DNA of 64,000 bases from Alphaproteobacteria bacterium (lineage in GTDB: Bacteria > Pseudomonadota > Alphaproteobacteria > Bin95). The position numbers were made by a program, and so were the translations under genes. The stretch spans positions 992,001 through 1,056,000 of the forward strand of contig JACKII010000002.1 in the NCBI GenBank assembly GCA_020638555.1. Reading direction: 5' to 3'. The notes under the pieces were generated by a model. It was given only the letters and a program-made list of their open reading frames with translations, did no database searches and was not told the DNA's origin. Positions 18,025 to 26,874 of the stretch are shown one piece after another. Each line of letters begins with the position of its first letter. The stretch's first letter is position 1.

Positions 18025-18777
18025 CGCCCGGCCACTCCTTGCCCTCGGCCATGCCGGCCAGCACCTCGACCGGATGAAAGACGCGGATGTCGCCGCGGCC
18101 CTCGCGGCTGAGCTTGCCGGCGATGTTCATCAGGCAGCCGAGGTCGGCGGCCAGCAATGTATCCGCGCCGGTGGCGGCGATCTGGCGGGTCTTGTCGCTG
18201 ACGATGGCGGTGGAGATTTCCGGATACTTGACCGCAAACGTGCCGCCGAAGCCGCAACAGGCATTCTCGCCCGCCAGCGGCACCAATTCCAATCCTCAAC
18301 CGCCGCCAGCAGCCGCAACGGCTGGTCGTAAATGCCCAACCCCGCAGGCCGGCGCAGGTGTGTGATAGGTGGCCTTGCTGGAAGCGCACGCCCTCCGGCC
18401 GCCAGCCGCGCACATCGGCCAGGAAGGACAGATTTCGAACGACTTGGCTGCCACCTGCTCGGCCTGCTTCCGCCAGACGGGATCGTCGGCCAGCAATTCC
18501 GGATAGTGGGTTTTCACCGTGCCCAGGCACGAGCCCGACGGCGCCACCACATAGTCGAAGGGCTCGAACGCCGCGACCACGCGCTTGGCCAGGGCCTGCG
18601 CCTCTGCCTGGCGCCGGAATTGAGCGCCGGCTGGCCGCAGCAGGTCTGCGTTTCCGGCACCGAGACCCGGCAGCCGGCCTGCTCCAGCAGCTTCAGGGTG
18701 GCAAAGCCGATCTCCGGCCGCATGGCATCGACCAGACAGGTGACCAGCAGTCCGATATGAGGGGAAAGGTTCGACAT
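18021..18777 (-). pseudogene. lutA: LutA-like CCG-domain lactate utilisation protein, frameshifted
   Basis: Starts at ATG 18777 (M-S-N-L-S-P-H-I-G). The span of about 757 bases fits the usual LutA length of about 245-250 residues. Pieces occur in at least four frames: VTCLVDAMRPEIGFATLKLL with CCGQPALNSG, then VVAPSGSCLGTVKTHYPELL, then VRFQQGHLSHTCAGL, then ENACCGFGGTFAVKYPEIS. The two CCG-type motifs are heterodisulfide-reductase-like cysteine clusters that bind Fe-S. Gene order lutA-lutB-lutC with four-base overlaps is that of a lactate utilisation operon. Confidence 0.8.
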
Positions 18778-18784
18778 ACCCGCC

Positions 18785-19990
18785 GTTTTAACGCGTCGCT
18801 TCACGCCTGGCGAGCGCGGGCCAGACTGCGACCGCTCAACGCGGCAATCGGCCCGGAGCGCCAGCAGATGCGCCAGCATGGTGCCCGTGGCGCCATAGGC
18901 CACCGTCAGGGGCAGGGCCAGCGCCAGGAACAGCGCCAGCAGCAGCCACGAATCGCGGGCGCGGTGCGCTTCCCGCTCGCGCGCGGTCAGTTCGATCCAC
19001 TGGCCGGCAACGAAGCACCGGGCGGCCAGCAGCAGGCCGGCCACCACGATCACCGTCGGAGCCGCCGCGTAGGCCGGCCCCAGCACTAACGGGCAGCGGG
19101 CGGCACCGCCAGGGCGAGACCCAACGCACCGCCGCCGCCCACTGCCGCCAGCGCCAGCCGCAGTCTCTGCCGCTGGGTTTGCCAGTCGCGGCCGTCGATG
19201 GCGGTGGCGGCGAGGCGCGGCTGGAACCATTGCGCCAGCGTCTGGGCCGCAAACCCGGCCAGCTGCAACAGGCGCACCGCGATGGCATAGACGCCGGTCG
19301 CCGCGTCGCCGGCCACCGACTGCACCAGCAGCGTATCCGCCTGACCATAGATCACCCCGGCACTCTGGCTCGCGAAAAACGGCCAGCATGGCTCAACCGG
19401 CGGAGCGGCCGCCGTCGCCGATGGCAGGACCCGTGCCGTCATCGCCGCCAAAAGAGCGACCTGCACGCCCCGAACCGCCAGCCAGGCGAGCGCAACGCTT
19501 CCGCCCCCGGCCTTCCAGTAGCAGCACGGCGGCGAGCAGGGCCAGATTGGCGGGCAGGGCGCTGGCCGCCACGCTGCCCTCGCGCTTCTGCGCCCGCAGG
19601 GCGGCAATGGCACAATCCACCGCGCCCGCCAGCAGCATGGCCGCGGTCAGCGGCACCAGCGTTCGCGCGTCATAGCCGGGGGCCAGCGCGGCGACGGCTG
19701 CCGCCAGCCCCAGGACCGGCAAACCCAGCCCCGACAGCATCCGCCAGGCCCGACGCAGCATTGCCCGTGCTGCTGCCGGCTGGCGTGCGCTCCGGTCCAA
19801 CAGCCAGGCCGAGAGCCCGGTTGCCGGCAACAGGCCCAGCAGGGACGCCAGCGCATAGGCCGCTGCGGAACCGTCCGAACGCCTCCGCCGGCCAGTGCGC
19901 CGCCAGCAGCAACAGGGCCAGGGTCGGACCCGCGAGCCGCGCGGACTGGCTGAAGAGCAGAAGCAGGGCAGGGCGGCAGGCGAGGTTCAC
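18785..19990 (-). pseudogene. Wzx/MATE-like lipid-linked oligosaccharide flippase, frameshifted
   Basis: Hydrophobic pieces in changing frames across about 1.2 kb. It starts near ATG 19990 with LLLLFSQSARLAGPTLALLL. Then come GLPVLGLAAAVAALAPGYDA, ASQSAGVIYGQADTLLVQ with VAGDAATGVYAIAVRLLQ, and PTVIVVAGLLLAARCFVAGQ. The 'YGQADTLLVQ...GVYA' block is typical of Wzx-type polysaccharide exporters in the MOP superfamily, which flip lipid-linked sugars across the inner membrane. The exact 3' end is unclear because it runs into the lutA start. At least three frame changes are needed. It may belong to the same transcript as lutABC, although no functional link is obvious. Confidence 0.6.
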
Positions 19991-20148
19991 GGATGCCCGT
20001 TATGATTGTGGTTAAAAACACTAACAGGTTGTGGCATTCCGCCTTTCAAAGCAAGTCGGCTTGTCGGCAAAAATGGAAAACCGGCTTGGATTGGTCGGGC
20101 ACACTGGCATAGGGTTCCGCTCCAACCGCGCCAGCAAGAGGCCGCCCC

Positions 20149-21307
20149 ATGACCACCGTCGTCGCCCAGCCCGCCAGCGAGACCCGGGTGCTGTCCCTGA
20201 TCGGCATCGGGCATTTTTTGAGCCATTTCTATATTCTCTGCCTGCCGCCGATGCTGCCGATCTTCGCGCGCGAGTTCGAGGTGGGCTTCGCCATGCTCGG
20301 CGGCGCGATTGCCGGATACTCCTGGATCGGTGGCGTGTTGCAGGCGCCGGTCGGTGTTCTGCTCGACAAGATCGGCGCGCGCCAGATGCTGGCGGCAGGC
20401 CTTGGCCTCAACGCCGCCGCCATTGCCGCCATCGGGCTGGCCGACGGGTTCTGGAGCTTCGCCCTGTTCGCCGTGCTGGCCGGCGTCGGCAATGCCGTGT
20501 TCCATCCGGTCGACTATGCGATCATCGCCGCCAAGGTGCAGGAAAAGCGCCTGGCCGTGCCTATTCCTGCACACCTTCTCCGGCTTTTTCGGCGGCGGCG
20601 TCGCGCCGGTCGCCATGGTCGGCTGGCTGCGGCCTTCGACTGGCGCATGGCCTTCATCGTGGTGGGATTGCTGGGTTGATCGCCGCGGCGGTGATCCTGG
20701 TGCAGGGCGACGCCCTGGCCGGCGAACGCGCGGAGCCGAAGGCCAAGGTGCCGGTGAGAAATCCTGCCCGTGCTGCTGACCGCGCCGGTGCTGCTGTATT
20801 TCTGTTCCTGGCGGTCTACGGGCTGGCGACCGGCGGCATTGGCAGCCAGGGCGTGGTCGCCATGGTGAAGATGGGCCTGACCGACGAGGCCGGCGCCGCC
20901 CAGGTGTTGAGCGCCTACCAGTTCGCCATCGCGGCCGGCATTCCGCCGGCGGCGTCATTGCCGAGCGGTTCGAGCGCCACGGACTGACCGCCGCCATCTG
21001 CCTGGTGTTCGCCGCGGCGCTGATGGTGCTGCCGCCGGTCCTGTCACCGCAGGGCGTGATGCTGTTCGCGATCTTCATCGCTCCGGCTTCGGCTTCGGCG
21101 TCGTGTTGCCGGCCCGCGACCTGATGGTCCGGCGATCACGCCGCCGGGCGGCAGCGGCCGGGTGTTCGGCTTCGTCTTTGTCGGCCTGTCCATCGGCTCC
21201 GGCCTGGCCGGCGTCGTCTTCGGCGCCCTGGTCGACGCGGTGGCGCAGCCTGGGTGTTCCCGGCGGCGGGCGGCTTGCTGGTGGTCGCCGTGGTCATCAC
21301 CACTTGA
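20149..21307 (+). pseudogene. MFS transporter, frameshifted
   Basis: Starts at ATG 20149 (M-T-T-V-V-A-Q). The first 130 residues are intact (LSLIGIGHFLSHFYILCLPP, then GARQMLAAGLGLNAAAIAAI). The frame then breaks near 20560, so that a TGA at 20677 interrupts it. It continues in other frames through LFLAVYGLATGGIGSQGVV, LMVLPPVLSPQGVMLF and VFGFVFVGLSIGSGLAGVVF, to a TGA at 21305. The reconstructed length of about 385 residues and 12 hydrophobic segments suit the major facilitator superfamily. The breaks fit single-base indels rather than a selenocysteine codon. Substrate unknown. Confidence 0.75.
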
Positions 21308-21584
21308 TCGCGCCACCGCAGTGCGCGCCGCCTGCGCGCGCCCAGACTTGTCCGCCTGCGGTCTGCCGCCGACCGCAGTGCGGGCGCCGCCCAGCCTGCG
21401 CCCCACCCGCCGCGCCTCTCCAAGGTGTATACCCCTCGGCTCTTGAGCCGGAGCCGGCTCGGGGAGGCGCGCCTGTCTTCCACACCTGGGCCAGCGGTCC
21501 TGGGGCAGGCCTGACACAGACGATGACGCAGGCCCCAGGATCGGTTTCCGTAAGCATCCGCCTGGGCTCGGCAAGATCGGCGGT
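21308..21584. other. GC-rich gap before the tRNA-Sec gene
   Basis: Nearly 280 bases without a supported gene. Short inverted repeats such as GAGCCGGAGCCGGCTC near 21441-21456 are present. I cannot assign a function; it may contain the tRNA promoter. Confidence 0.4.
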
Positions 21585-21679
21585 GGAGAGAGGAATCCGG
21601 TCCGGTGGCCGGCCTGGTCTTCAAAACCAGTCGAGACGGCGCCCACGCTGTCTTGGGTCTGACTCCACTCCCTCCGCCA
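21585..21679 (+). tRNA. selC: tRNA-Sec (anticodon TCA)
   Basis: The 95-base span equals the length of known bacterial tRNA-Sec. The anticodon arm is CTGGT-CTTCAAA-ACCAG with anticodon TCA at 21621-21623. The D arm has the hallmark six-base stem and tiny loop (CCGGTC-CGGT-GGCCGG, 21597-21612). A long variable arm of nine base pairs (GAGACGGCG with CGCTGTCTT) follows. The 5' GGAGAGAG pairs with CTCCCTCC near the 3' end with one mismatch, followed by G and an encoded CCA. The T arm is short and irregular, and four bases rather than two separate the acceptor and D stems. Either this copy is imperfect or the sequence has small errors here. It implies a UGA-selenocysteine system elsewhere in the genome. 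Confidence 0.7.
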
Positions 21680-21768
21680 ATACTTCGGACTGCGTTTCGG
21701 CGCGCCGTTTCTCGCCAGCCCGGGGCCTGAGACACGCTCCGATTGCATCGGCGCTCGAAATCGGCGGT

Positions 21769-21850
21769 GGAAGGATCCGGTCCGCGGCCGGCCTGGTCTT
21801 CAAAACCAGTCGAGACGGCGCCACGCTTCTGGTGGGTCGCTCCTCCGCCG
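21769..21850 (+). pseudogene. Second, degraded tRNA-Sec copy
   Basis: About 190 bases after the first copy, the sequence repeats almost exactly from ATCCGGTCC through the anticodon arm CTGGTCTTCAAAACCAG and into TCGAGACGGCG. It then diverges. The D loop is one base shorter. The 3' half (variable arm, T arm and acceptor) does not pair well, although CTCCTCCGCC at the end resembles an acceptor strand. Both copies are preceded by TCGGCGGTGGA. It looks like a tandem duplicate in decay, or a good copy damaged by indels. Confidence 0.5.
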
Positions 21851-21891
21851 TTTGTTGCGGAGGCGCCCGCCAACCCGCCGCGAGCGCTTCC

Positions 21892-22686
21892 CTACACCAG
21901 CCGCAGGCGCATGCCGCAGAGCGTGACCGTGTCGTCTTCGACCGGGAAGCCGCTGGCCTGGGCGCGGCGCACCACCTCGGCCGGATCGGCACAGACCAGG
22001 TCCAGCCCACCCAGCCCTTCGCCGCGGCCATCGCGGGCCTCGACGAAGCGCAGCGTCGCGTCGTGCAGTTCCAGGCAGGGATGGGCGCGGGCGTCGACGG
22101 CCAGCGGCCGGTCCAGCACCTCCGACCAGCGCCGGGCGAGCGCTTCCGGGTCGGCGCTCTGCAACTCGGCGGCACGGAAGCCGGTGATGAGCCGGGAGGG
22201 CGCCATGTCCGGCCATTTCGTGCCGGCCGGGTGCCAGGGCTGGTCCGGACGATCCGGCTCGCCCGGATGGATGTCGTTGCGGTCGATGGAGAGAATCGCG
22301 CCGCCGACATCGCGCGGATGCAGTTGCACGCCGCGGAAGTCGCCATAGTCCATCTCGGTCGCGATCCGCACGCCCAGCTCCGGCAGGCGCTCATAGAGCC
22401 GCGGGTGCAGGTCGTCGCTCGCCTGGAGGATGACCATATAGCCGCCATCGCCCTTGCGCCGCTCCAGATAGCGGCCGGCGGCGGTCTCCTCCGGCTGCTT
22501 GTCGGCCATGGGGGCCACCACTTCCAGGAACGAGAACCCTACGGGCGACAGGAAATTCTCCAGCCCCCAGCGGCCGACGGCCGGGTCGCGGAAGCAGACG
22601 GCCAGGTCCAGCACGTCGGCAAAGGCTTTTTCGGTCGCGGCCAGGTCGTGGGCGACCAGGCAGATTTGGCGCATACGCAAGGGCAT
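21892..22686 (-). CDS. VOC-fold (glyoxalase/dioxygenase-like) protein, two modules
   Basis: 264 residues from ATG 22686, which lies one base after the stop of the dehydrogenase gene. The N-terminal half starts RQICLVAHDLAATEKAFADVL, a typical vicinal-oxygen-chelate module in the style of glyoxalase I; the second half (ITGFRAAELQSADPEALARR, then LGGLDLVCADPAEVVRR) is another. It resembles the VOC-type proteins often annotated as glyoxalase-like. Coupling with the upstream dehydrogenase suggests catabolism of a small oxo or hydroxy acid. Metal ligands cannot be assigned with confidence. Confidence 0.75.
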   Translation of the reverse strand: MPLRMRQICLVAHDLAATEKAFADVLDLAVCFRDPAVGRWGLENFLSPVGFSFLEVVAPMADKQPEETAAGRYLERRKGDGGYMVILQASDDLHPRLYERLPELGVRIATEMDYGDFRGVQLHPRDVGGAILSIDRNDIHPGEPDRPDQPWHPAGTKWPDMAPSRLITGFRAAELQSADPEALARRWSEVLDRPLAVDARAHPCLELHDATLRFVEARDGRGEGLGGLDLVCADPAEVVRRAQASGFPVEDDTVTLCGMRLRLV

Positions 22687-22687
22687 T

Positions 22688-23581
22688 TCAGGCCATCCCT
22701 TTATCGAACAGTTTGATGATGGAGGAAAAATCCAGTTCGCCGAGGCCTTCCTGCTCGGCCATGGCATAGAGCATCGCCGCCTGCGCGCCCAGCGGCGAGG
22801 GCTGGCCGGTCTCGACCGCGGCCATTTGCGAGAGCCGCATGTCCTTCAGCATCAGCTTGGTCATGAAGCCGGGCTTGTAGCCGAAATTCGCCGGCGACTT
22901 GGGCGTTGGGCCGGGCAGGGGCAGGTAGTCGGTGACGGCGACGCACGAGCCGGAAGAGGCGGCAATGACGCGCTGCATGTCCTCCACGCTGACGCCCAGC
23001 CGCTGGCCCAGGCAGAACGCCTCCGAGACCGCGATCATGGCGATGCCGCCGATCATGTTGTTGCAGATTTTCACCGCCTCGCCATTGCCGTTGCCGCCGC
23101 AATGGACGATCAGCTTGCCCATGGTCTCCAGTTGCGGCCGCGCTTCCTCCAGGTCGGACGCCGCGCCGCCGACCATGAAGGTGAGGCTGGCCGCATCCGC
23201 CCCCACCGTGCCGCCGGAGACGGGCGCGTCGATCATGCGGAAGCCGCGTGCCCTGGCCGCCGCCGCCACTTCGCGGGCCGTGGCGACGTCGATGGTGGAG
23301 CAGTCGACGAACAGCGTGCCCGGTTCGGCGTGATCGAAAATCCCGCCCTCGTCCAGATAGGCCGCCTTCACGTGCTTGCCTTCCGGCAGCATGGTGATGA
23401 CGGTGCCGGCGCCCTCCACCGCCTGGGCGACGGACTGGCTCGGCACGGCGCCGCCCTCCGTGGCCGCCTGCATCGCGGCGGGCGAGAGGTCGAACACCTT
23501 CACCTCCCGTCCGCTTCGCGCCAGATTGCGGGCCATGGGGCCGCCCATATTGCCGACGCCGATAAAGGCCGTGTGCGCCAT
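22688..23581 (-). CDS. mmsB: 3-hydroxyisobutyrate-type NAD(P)-dependent dehydrogenase
   Basis: 297 residues from ATG 23581. GVGNMGGPMARN at residues 8-19 is the Rossmann nucleotide site. DAPVSGGTVGA near 118-128 is the substrate-binding signature of beta-hydroxyacid dehydrogenases. The catalytic lysine lies in GNGEAVKICNN near 167-177. Family members oxidise 3-hydroxyisobutyrate (valine breakdown) or related tartronate and succinic-semialdehyde compounds. The exact substrate is uncertain, so the symbol is a family-level suggestion. A VOC-protein gene follows one base downstream. Confidence 0.85.
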   Translation of the reverse strand: MAHTAFIGVGNMGGPMARNLARSGREVKVFDLSPAAMQAATEGGAVPSQSVAQAVEGAGTVITMLPEGKHVKAAYLDEGGIFDHAEPGTLFVDCSTIDVATAREVAAAARARGFRMIDAPVSGGTVGADAASLTFMVGGAASDLEEARPQLETMGKLIVHCGGNGNGEAVKICNNMIGGIAMIAVSEAFCLGQRLGVSVEDMQRVIAASSGSCVAVTDYLPLPGPTPKSPANFGYKPGFMTKLMLKDMRLSQMAAVETGQPSPLGAQAAMLYAMAEQEGLGELDFSSIIKLFDKGMA

Positions 23582-23625
23582 GCTGGTCTGTCTCCGTCCG
23601 GGAAGGGGATATCTCCCGACGGATG

Positions 23626-25239
23626 TTAGCCGCCGAGCGCGGTCGGCGTATAGACCTCGAACTCCACGCGCCGGTTGATGCTGTTGTCGCCCTGGATGAA
23701 GGACAGCGGCTTGGTGGCGCCGCGGCCCACGGCCATCAGCCGCGTCGGCGGCACGCCCGCGCCGATCAGCGCCTTCATCACCGCCAGCGCCCGATCCAGC
23801 GCCACCTTGTCCTGTGCGCCCGCGCTGCCGGTCGCATCGGAATAGCCGACGATGCGCAGGTTGAATTCCGGCGGCCAGTCGCGGAACAGGCCGACAATCG
23901 CCTGGATCTGCTGATCCACCAGCGCGGGATCGTAAAATTCGATGTTGGTGCTGAAGCGGATGATCTGCTGGTCGAACCAGGCTTGCAGGTTGAGTTGCGC
24001 GATCTGTCGTTCCGCCGCGTTCAGCCGGTTGGCGAGATCCGCCGTCTGTTTGGCCAGCTCGGTCGAACCGGTGGCGGGCTTCACCTCCCGGATCACGGGC
24101 TTCGGTACCGGCGGCGGCGCGATCAGCAGCACGTCGACCGCCCGGCCCGGCATGGCGCTTTTCAGCGCGCTTTCGACCTGTTCCGGCAAGGCCCGGTCGG
24201 CGACGACGCCGCGCACGATGAGCCGCTCGCCCTCCCGGTCGTAGCGGATCGAAAGCGGCAGGCGGGCCAGGGCGGGCTGGTCCTTCAACGCCGCTTCGGC
24301 CTCTGCCACCATTTGCCGGTCCTGGCGCGCCATCCAGGCCTGCCAGCCGCCCCAGGCCACCAGGGCCGCGAGACCCGCCGCCAGCACCGCATAGCCGAAC
24401 CAGGGGCGCGGGCGCGGCAGCGGATCGCCGGGCGCGGTGCCGAAGGCCGCGCGGCAGCGGCCTTCCAGGTCGCGGGCCATATTCGCGGCCAGCACCGGAC
24501 CCGGAGGCTCGTCGACCATGTGCTCGATCGTGTCGTGCCAGTGGCGCTCGAACTCGCCGAAAATCTGGGCCAGCCGATCGCCGATGCCGGCTGCCCGTCC
24601 GCCATGGGCGACGACCACCCAGACCATACCGTTCAGGCGCACCATCCAGTGGTAGCCTTGGTGGTTCGACAGCAGCAAGCCGTCGCCGGCCGAGCGCAAA
24701 TGCGCCGCGGCGGCCGCGCGGAAGCTCAGGATCCGGTCCGGCGGGAAATCGCTGAACACGTCGATGTCGCGGGTCTCGCTCAGCAGTGCCATGCCTTCGA
24801 ACCACAGGCGCCGGCCCAGGCGCACCACTCCCGTCGGCTGGCCGCGCACCAGCCCCCGCAGCCGCTGCACCCAGACCACGGGCGAGGCCACGGCCTCCAC
24901 GACGCGGGCCAGCCCGGTGACCGCGCCGCCGGCGCCGAGCGCGAACAGGCGGTTGGCGTAAGGCAGCAGCGAGTGCGCAATCCGGCTGTGCTGGCGCGGG
25001 ATTTCCTGGGCCACCGTCTCGACCACCAGCGGTGCCAGCGCCTCGGCCACCCGGTCGTGGTCCTGCACGCCGGCCTTGCGCAGCACGTCGACGATCACGC
25101 GCCGCACGCTCTCGGCCAGCGCGGCATCGTCGCCATAGCGTTGCACCAGATCGCGCAACTGGGCCAGTTCCGGCCCCAGCAGGGCCTCTTTCAGCCGCTC
25201 GGCCTCGCCGGGGTCGTTGCGGCGCATCGGGTCAGTCAT
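23626..25239 (-). CDS. Membrane-anchored OmpA-domain protein with BON domain
   Basis: About 537 residues from ATG 25239, overlapping the upstream small gene by eight bases; ATG 25224 is an alternative. The first 270 residues are a soluble or peripheral region I do not recognise. One transmembrane segment lies near 280-302 (WFGYAVLAAGLAALVAWGGW). A BON-like region spans about 310-375, a short coiled coil about 395-420, and an OmpA/MotB-type peptidoglycan-binding domain about 425-535 (RIVGYSDATGS, then NRRVEFEVY). The topology implies a cytoplasmic N-terminus and a periplasmic OmpA domain gripping the cell wall. It is the last gene of a three-gene set. Confidence 0.82.
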   Translation of the reverse strand: MTDPMRRNDPGEAERLKEALLGPELAQLRDLVQRYGDDAALAESVRRVIVDVLRKAGVQDHDRVAEALAPLVVETVAQEIPRQHSRIAHSLLPYANRLFALGAGGAVTGLARVVEAVASPVVWVQRLRGLVRGQPTGVVRLGRRLWFEGMALLSETRDIDVFSDFPPDRILSFRAAAAAHLRSAGDGLLLSNHQGYHWMVRLNGMVWVVVAHGGRAAGIGDRLAQIFGEFERHWHDTIEHMVDEPPGPVLAANMARDLEGRCRAAFGTAPGDPLPRPRPWFGYAVLAAGLAALVAWGGWQAWMARQDRQMVAEAEAALKDQPALARLPLSIRYDREGERLIVRGVVADRALPEQVESALKSAMPGRAVDVLLIAPPPVPKPVIREVKPATGSTELAKQTADLANRLNAAERQIAQLNLQAWFDQQIIRFSTNIEFYDPALVDQQIQAIVGLFRDWPPEFNLRIVGYSDATGSAGAQDKVALDRALAVMKALIGAGVPPTRLMAVGRGATKPLSFIQGDNSINRRVEFEVYTPTALGG

Positions 25240-25528
25240 TGCCGGCGTCATCCTTGTTTTGCGCTTCGAGCGCCGCCTTGTTCTGCGCTTCCAGCGCCGC
25301 GAGCCGCGCTTCCAGGTCGGCAATCCGCGCCAGCAAGGGCTCGACCGTCCGGTCGAGCCGTTCGGTCACGCGCCGGTCGAGGTCCTCGATCAGCGCTGCC
25401 GCGTTGGCGGCTTTCCAGGTCAGGTTGGCTTCGATCTGCGCCAGGCGGCTTTCCTGGGCGCGCTGCTGCGCACCGAACAGGATATCCCGTGCTTCGTCGA
25501 GACTGCGATCACGATCGTCGGCTGCCAT
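25232..25528 (-). CDS. Small coiled-coil protein of the OmpA locus
   Basis: 98 residues, highly charged and helical, with heptad-like leucines (LARIADLEARLAALEAQN) and an AALEAQNK repeat near the C-terminus. No signal peptide or membrane segment, so it is probably cytoplasmic. It overlaps the following OmpA-BON gene by eight bases, which argues for translational coupling and a joint role. I do not recognise a family. It could be an adaptor for the cytoplasmic N-terminal region of its partner; that is inference. Confidence 0.7.
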   Translation of the reverse strand: MAADDRDRSLDEARDILFGAQQRAQESRLAQIEANLTWKAANAAALIEDLDRRVTERLDRTVEPLLARIADLEARLAALEAQNKAALEAQNKDDAGND

Positions 25529-25609
25529 GCCAAGCTCCCTATTGTCTGTCGGTTGCCCGCGCTTTTTGTGTGTCGTTCATAGCCGATCCCCGTGTGTGGC
25601 GCCGACCGG

Positions 25610-26749
25610 TCAGGTCGAACCCTCGCGAAAGAAGGGCTCGAACGCCACACGCCGGTTGGCGTTGCCACCGGAGTCGTCATTGACCAGCCGGTCCTCGGTC
25701 GACCGGCCGACGGCCACCAGCCGATTGCCGTCGACGCCAAGGCGAACCAGCGCCTCGCGCACGGCGTCGGCGCGTTTCTGGGAGGTGATGCGGTTGGAAG
25801 GCTCACCGGAGCCGTCGATATCCGCATAGCCGACAATGCGCAGGCCGATCGTCGGGCCGGCCTCCGCCAACCAGCCTGCGACCTTGCGCATAAGCGCGTC
25901 GGCGGCGTCCGGGTCGGCGAAGCGATTGCCTTCGGAAAAGCGGATGCTGTGGCCCGCCAGCAGCACGGCAAGGCGCTCCAGAGGCGGCGCGCCTCGGTCG
26001 CGCCAGTCCGCCAGTTCCGCATCCAGCGCCAGCCGGGTGGACTCCAGGTCCTTGGCCAGCGCCTCGTCGCGGTCTTTCAGATTGTCCGCGCGCCGGCTCA
26101 ACGCCTGGATGGCCTGGTCCAGCGCGCCGAGTGCGGTTCTGCTCGCCTGCTCCAGACTGCCGAGCCGCCGGTTGAGCGCCGCAAGGTCGCCGTCCGATGC
26201 AGACACCATGGGGGAAGACGCCGCGGGGGAAGACACTGCGGGGGAAGACACCGTCGGGGAAGCGGGAGCCGGCGGGGAGGGGGCTGGCCGGGCTGCGGCC
26301 TCCTGCAGGGCCGTTTCGATGGCGGCCACCCGGTCGGCCAGGGCCGCGAGGTCGGTTTGAACGGCAGCCAGCACCTGCCCATCGTCACCGCCGCCGCTCG
26401 CCGGGCCGTTTTCCGCCGGCGGTGCGCGTTCGGCGAGGTTCTGCGCCAGATCGTCGATCCGTCGCGACAGGGAATCCTCGGTCCGGACAAATCCGCGGGC
26501 CAGGCTCGCGGCGTGGGCATTGCGCTGTTCCACCTCGACCGAAAGGCGCCGTTCCAGCGCGTCCATGCGGTTTGCCAGTTCCGGCGGGGGAGAGGCGGCG
26601 CCGCCGGCGATCATCCAGCCGACGCCGATGCCGATGGCCAGCGCCACCGGCAAGGCGACCCGGGCCATGGGCGGCCATCGGCCGATCCGGGCATGTTGGG
26701 CCGACGACTGCGCAGGGGCGGAGGGGGAAGGGCTTGGCGGTTCGGTCAT
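25610..26749 (-). CDS. OmpA-domain envelope protein with long coiled coil
   Basis: 379 residues. A proline- and serine-rich cytoplasmic tail of about 27 residues precedes one transmembrane segment near 30-48 (VALPVALAIGIGVGWMI). A long coiled coil of about 200 residues follows, broken by a Ser/Pro/Ala linker near 155-185 that contains repeated S-S-P-A-V units. At 255-375 lies an OmpA-type domain (IVGYADIDGSG, NRRVAFEPF). The matching DNA near 26210-26260 shows GGGGAAGAC repeated every 15 bases. It resembles MotB/OmpA proteins but has no MotA partner nearby. First gene of the set that includes the 98-residue protein and the OmpA-BON protein. Confidence 0.82.
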   Translation of the reverse strand: MTEPPSPSPSAPAQSSAQHARIGRWPPMARVALPVALAIGIGVGWMIAGGAASPPPELANRMDALERRLSVEVEQRNAHAASLARGFVRTEDSLSRRIDDLAQNLAERAPPAENGPASGGGDDGQVLAAVQTDLAALADRVAAIETALQEAAARPAPSPPAPASPTVSSPAVSSPAASSPMVSASDGDLAALNRRLGSLEQASRTALGALDQAIQALSRRADNLKDRDEALAKDLESTRLALDAELADWRDRGAPPLERLAVLLAGHSIRFSEGNRFADPDAADALMRKVAGWLAEAGPTIGLRIVGYADIDGSGEPSNRITSQKRADAVREALVRLGVDGNRLVAVGRSTEDRLVNDDSGGNANRRVAFEPFFREGST

Positions 26750-26874
26750 GATCGCTCTGGGGCAAGGGCGCCCGACTGCATGCCACGTTTTGGCCGAAGG
26801 TCCAAGGGTGGCTTGATCGTAGCGCCCCGCCGGCCTCTAATCTCCCGATCCGAACCCTGGGAGGAACCCGAACG

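Noticed and set aside
20677..20679. In-frame TGA in the MFS gene as a selenocysteine codon, given the nearby tRNA-Sec
   Set aside because: The frame continues correctly only after a one-base shift, and MFS carriers are not selenoproteins. A frameshift explains it better.
21585..21679. Reading the anticodon arm on the minus strand as tRNA-Ser (TGA)
   Set aside because: The D arm, long variable arm, and encoded CCA end fit only the plus strand.
23623..25683. Long plus-strand open frame opposite the OmpA-BON gene
   Set aside because: High-GC antisense artefact; no recognisable motif, and the opposite strand has clear domains.
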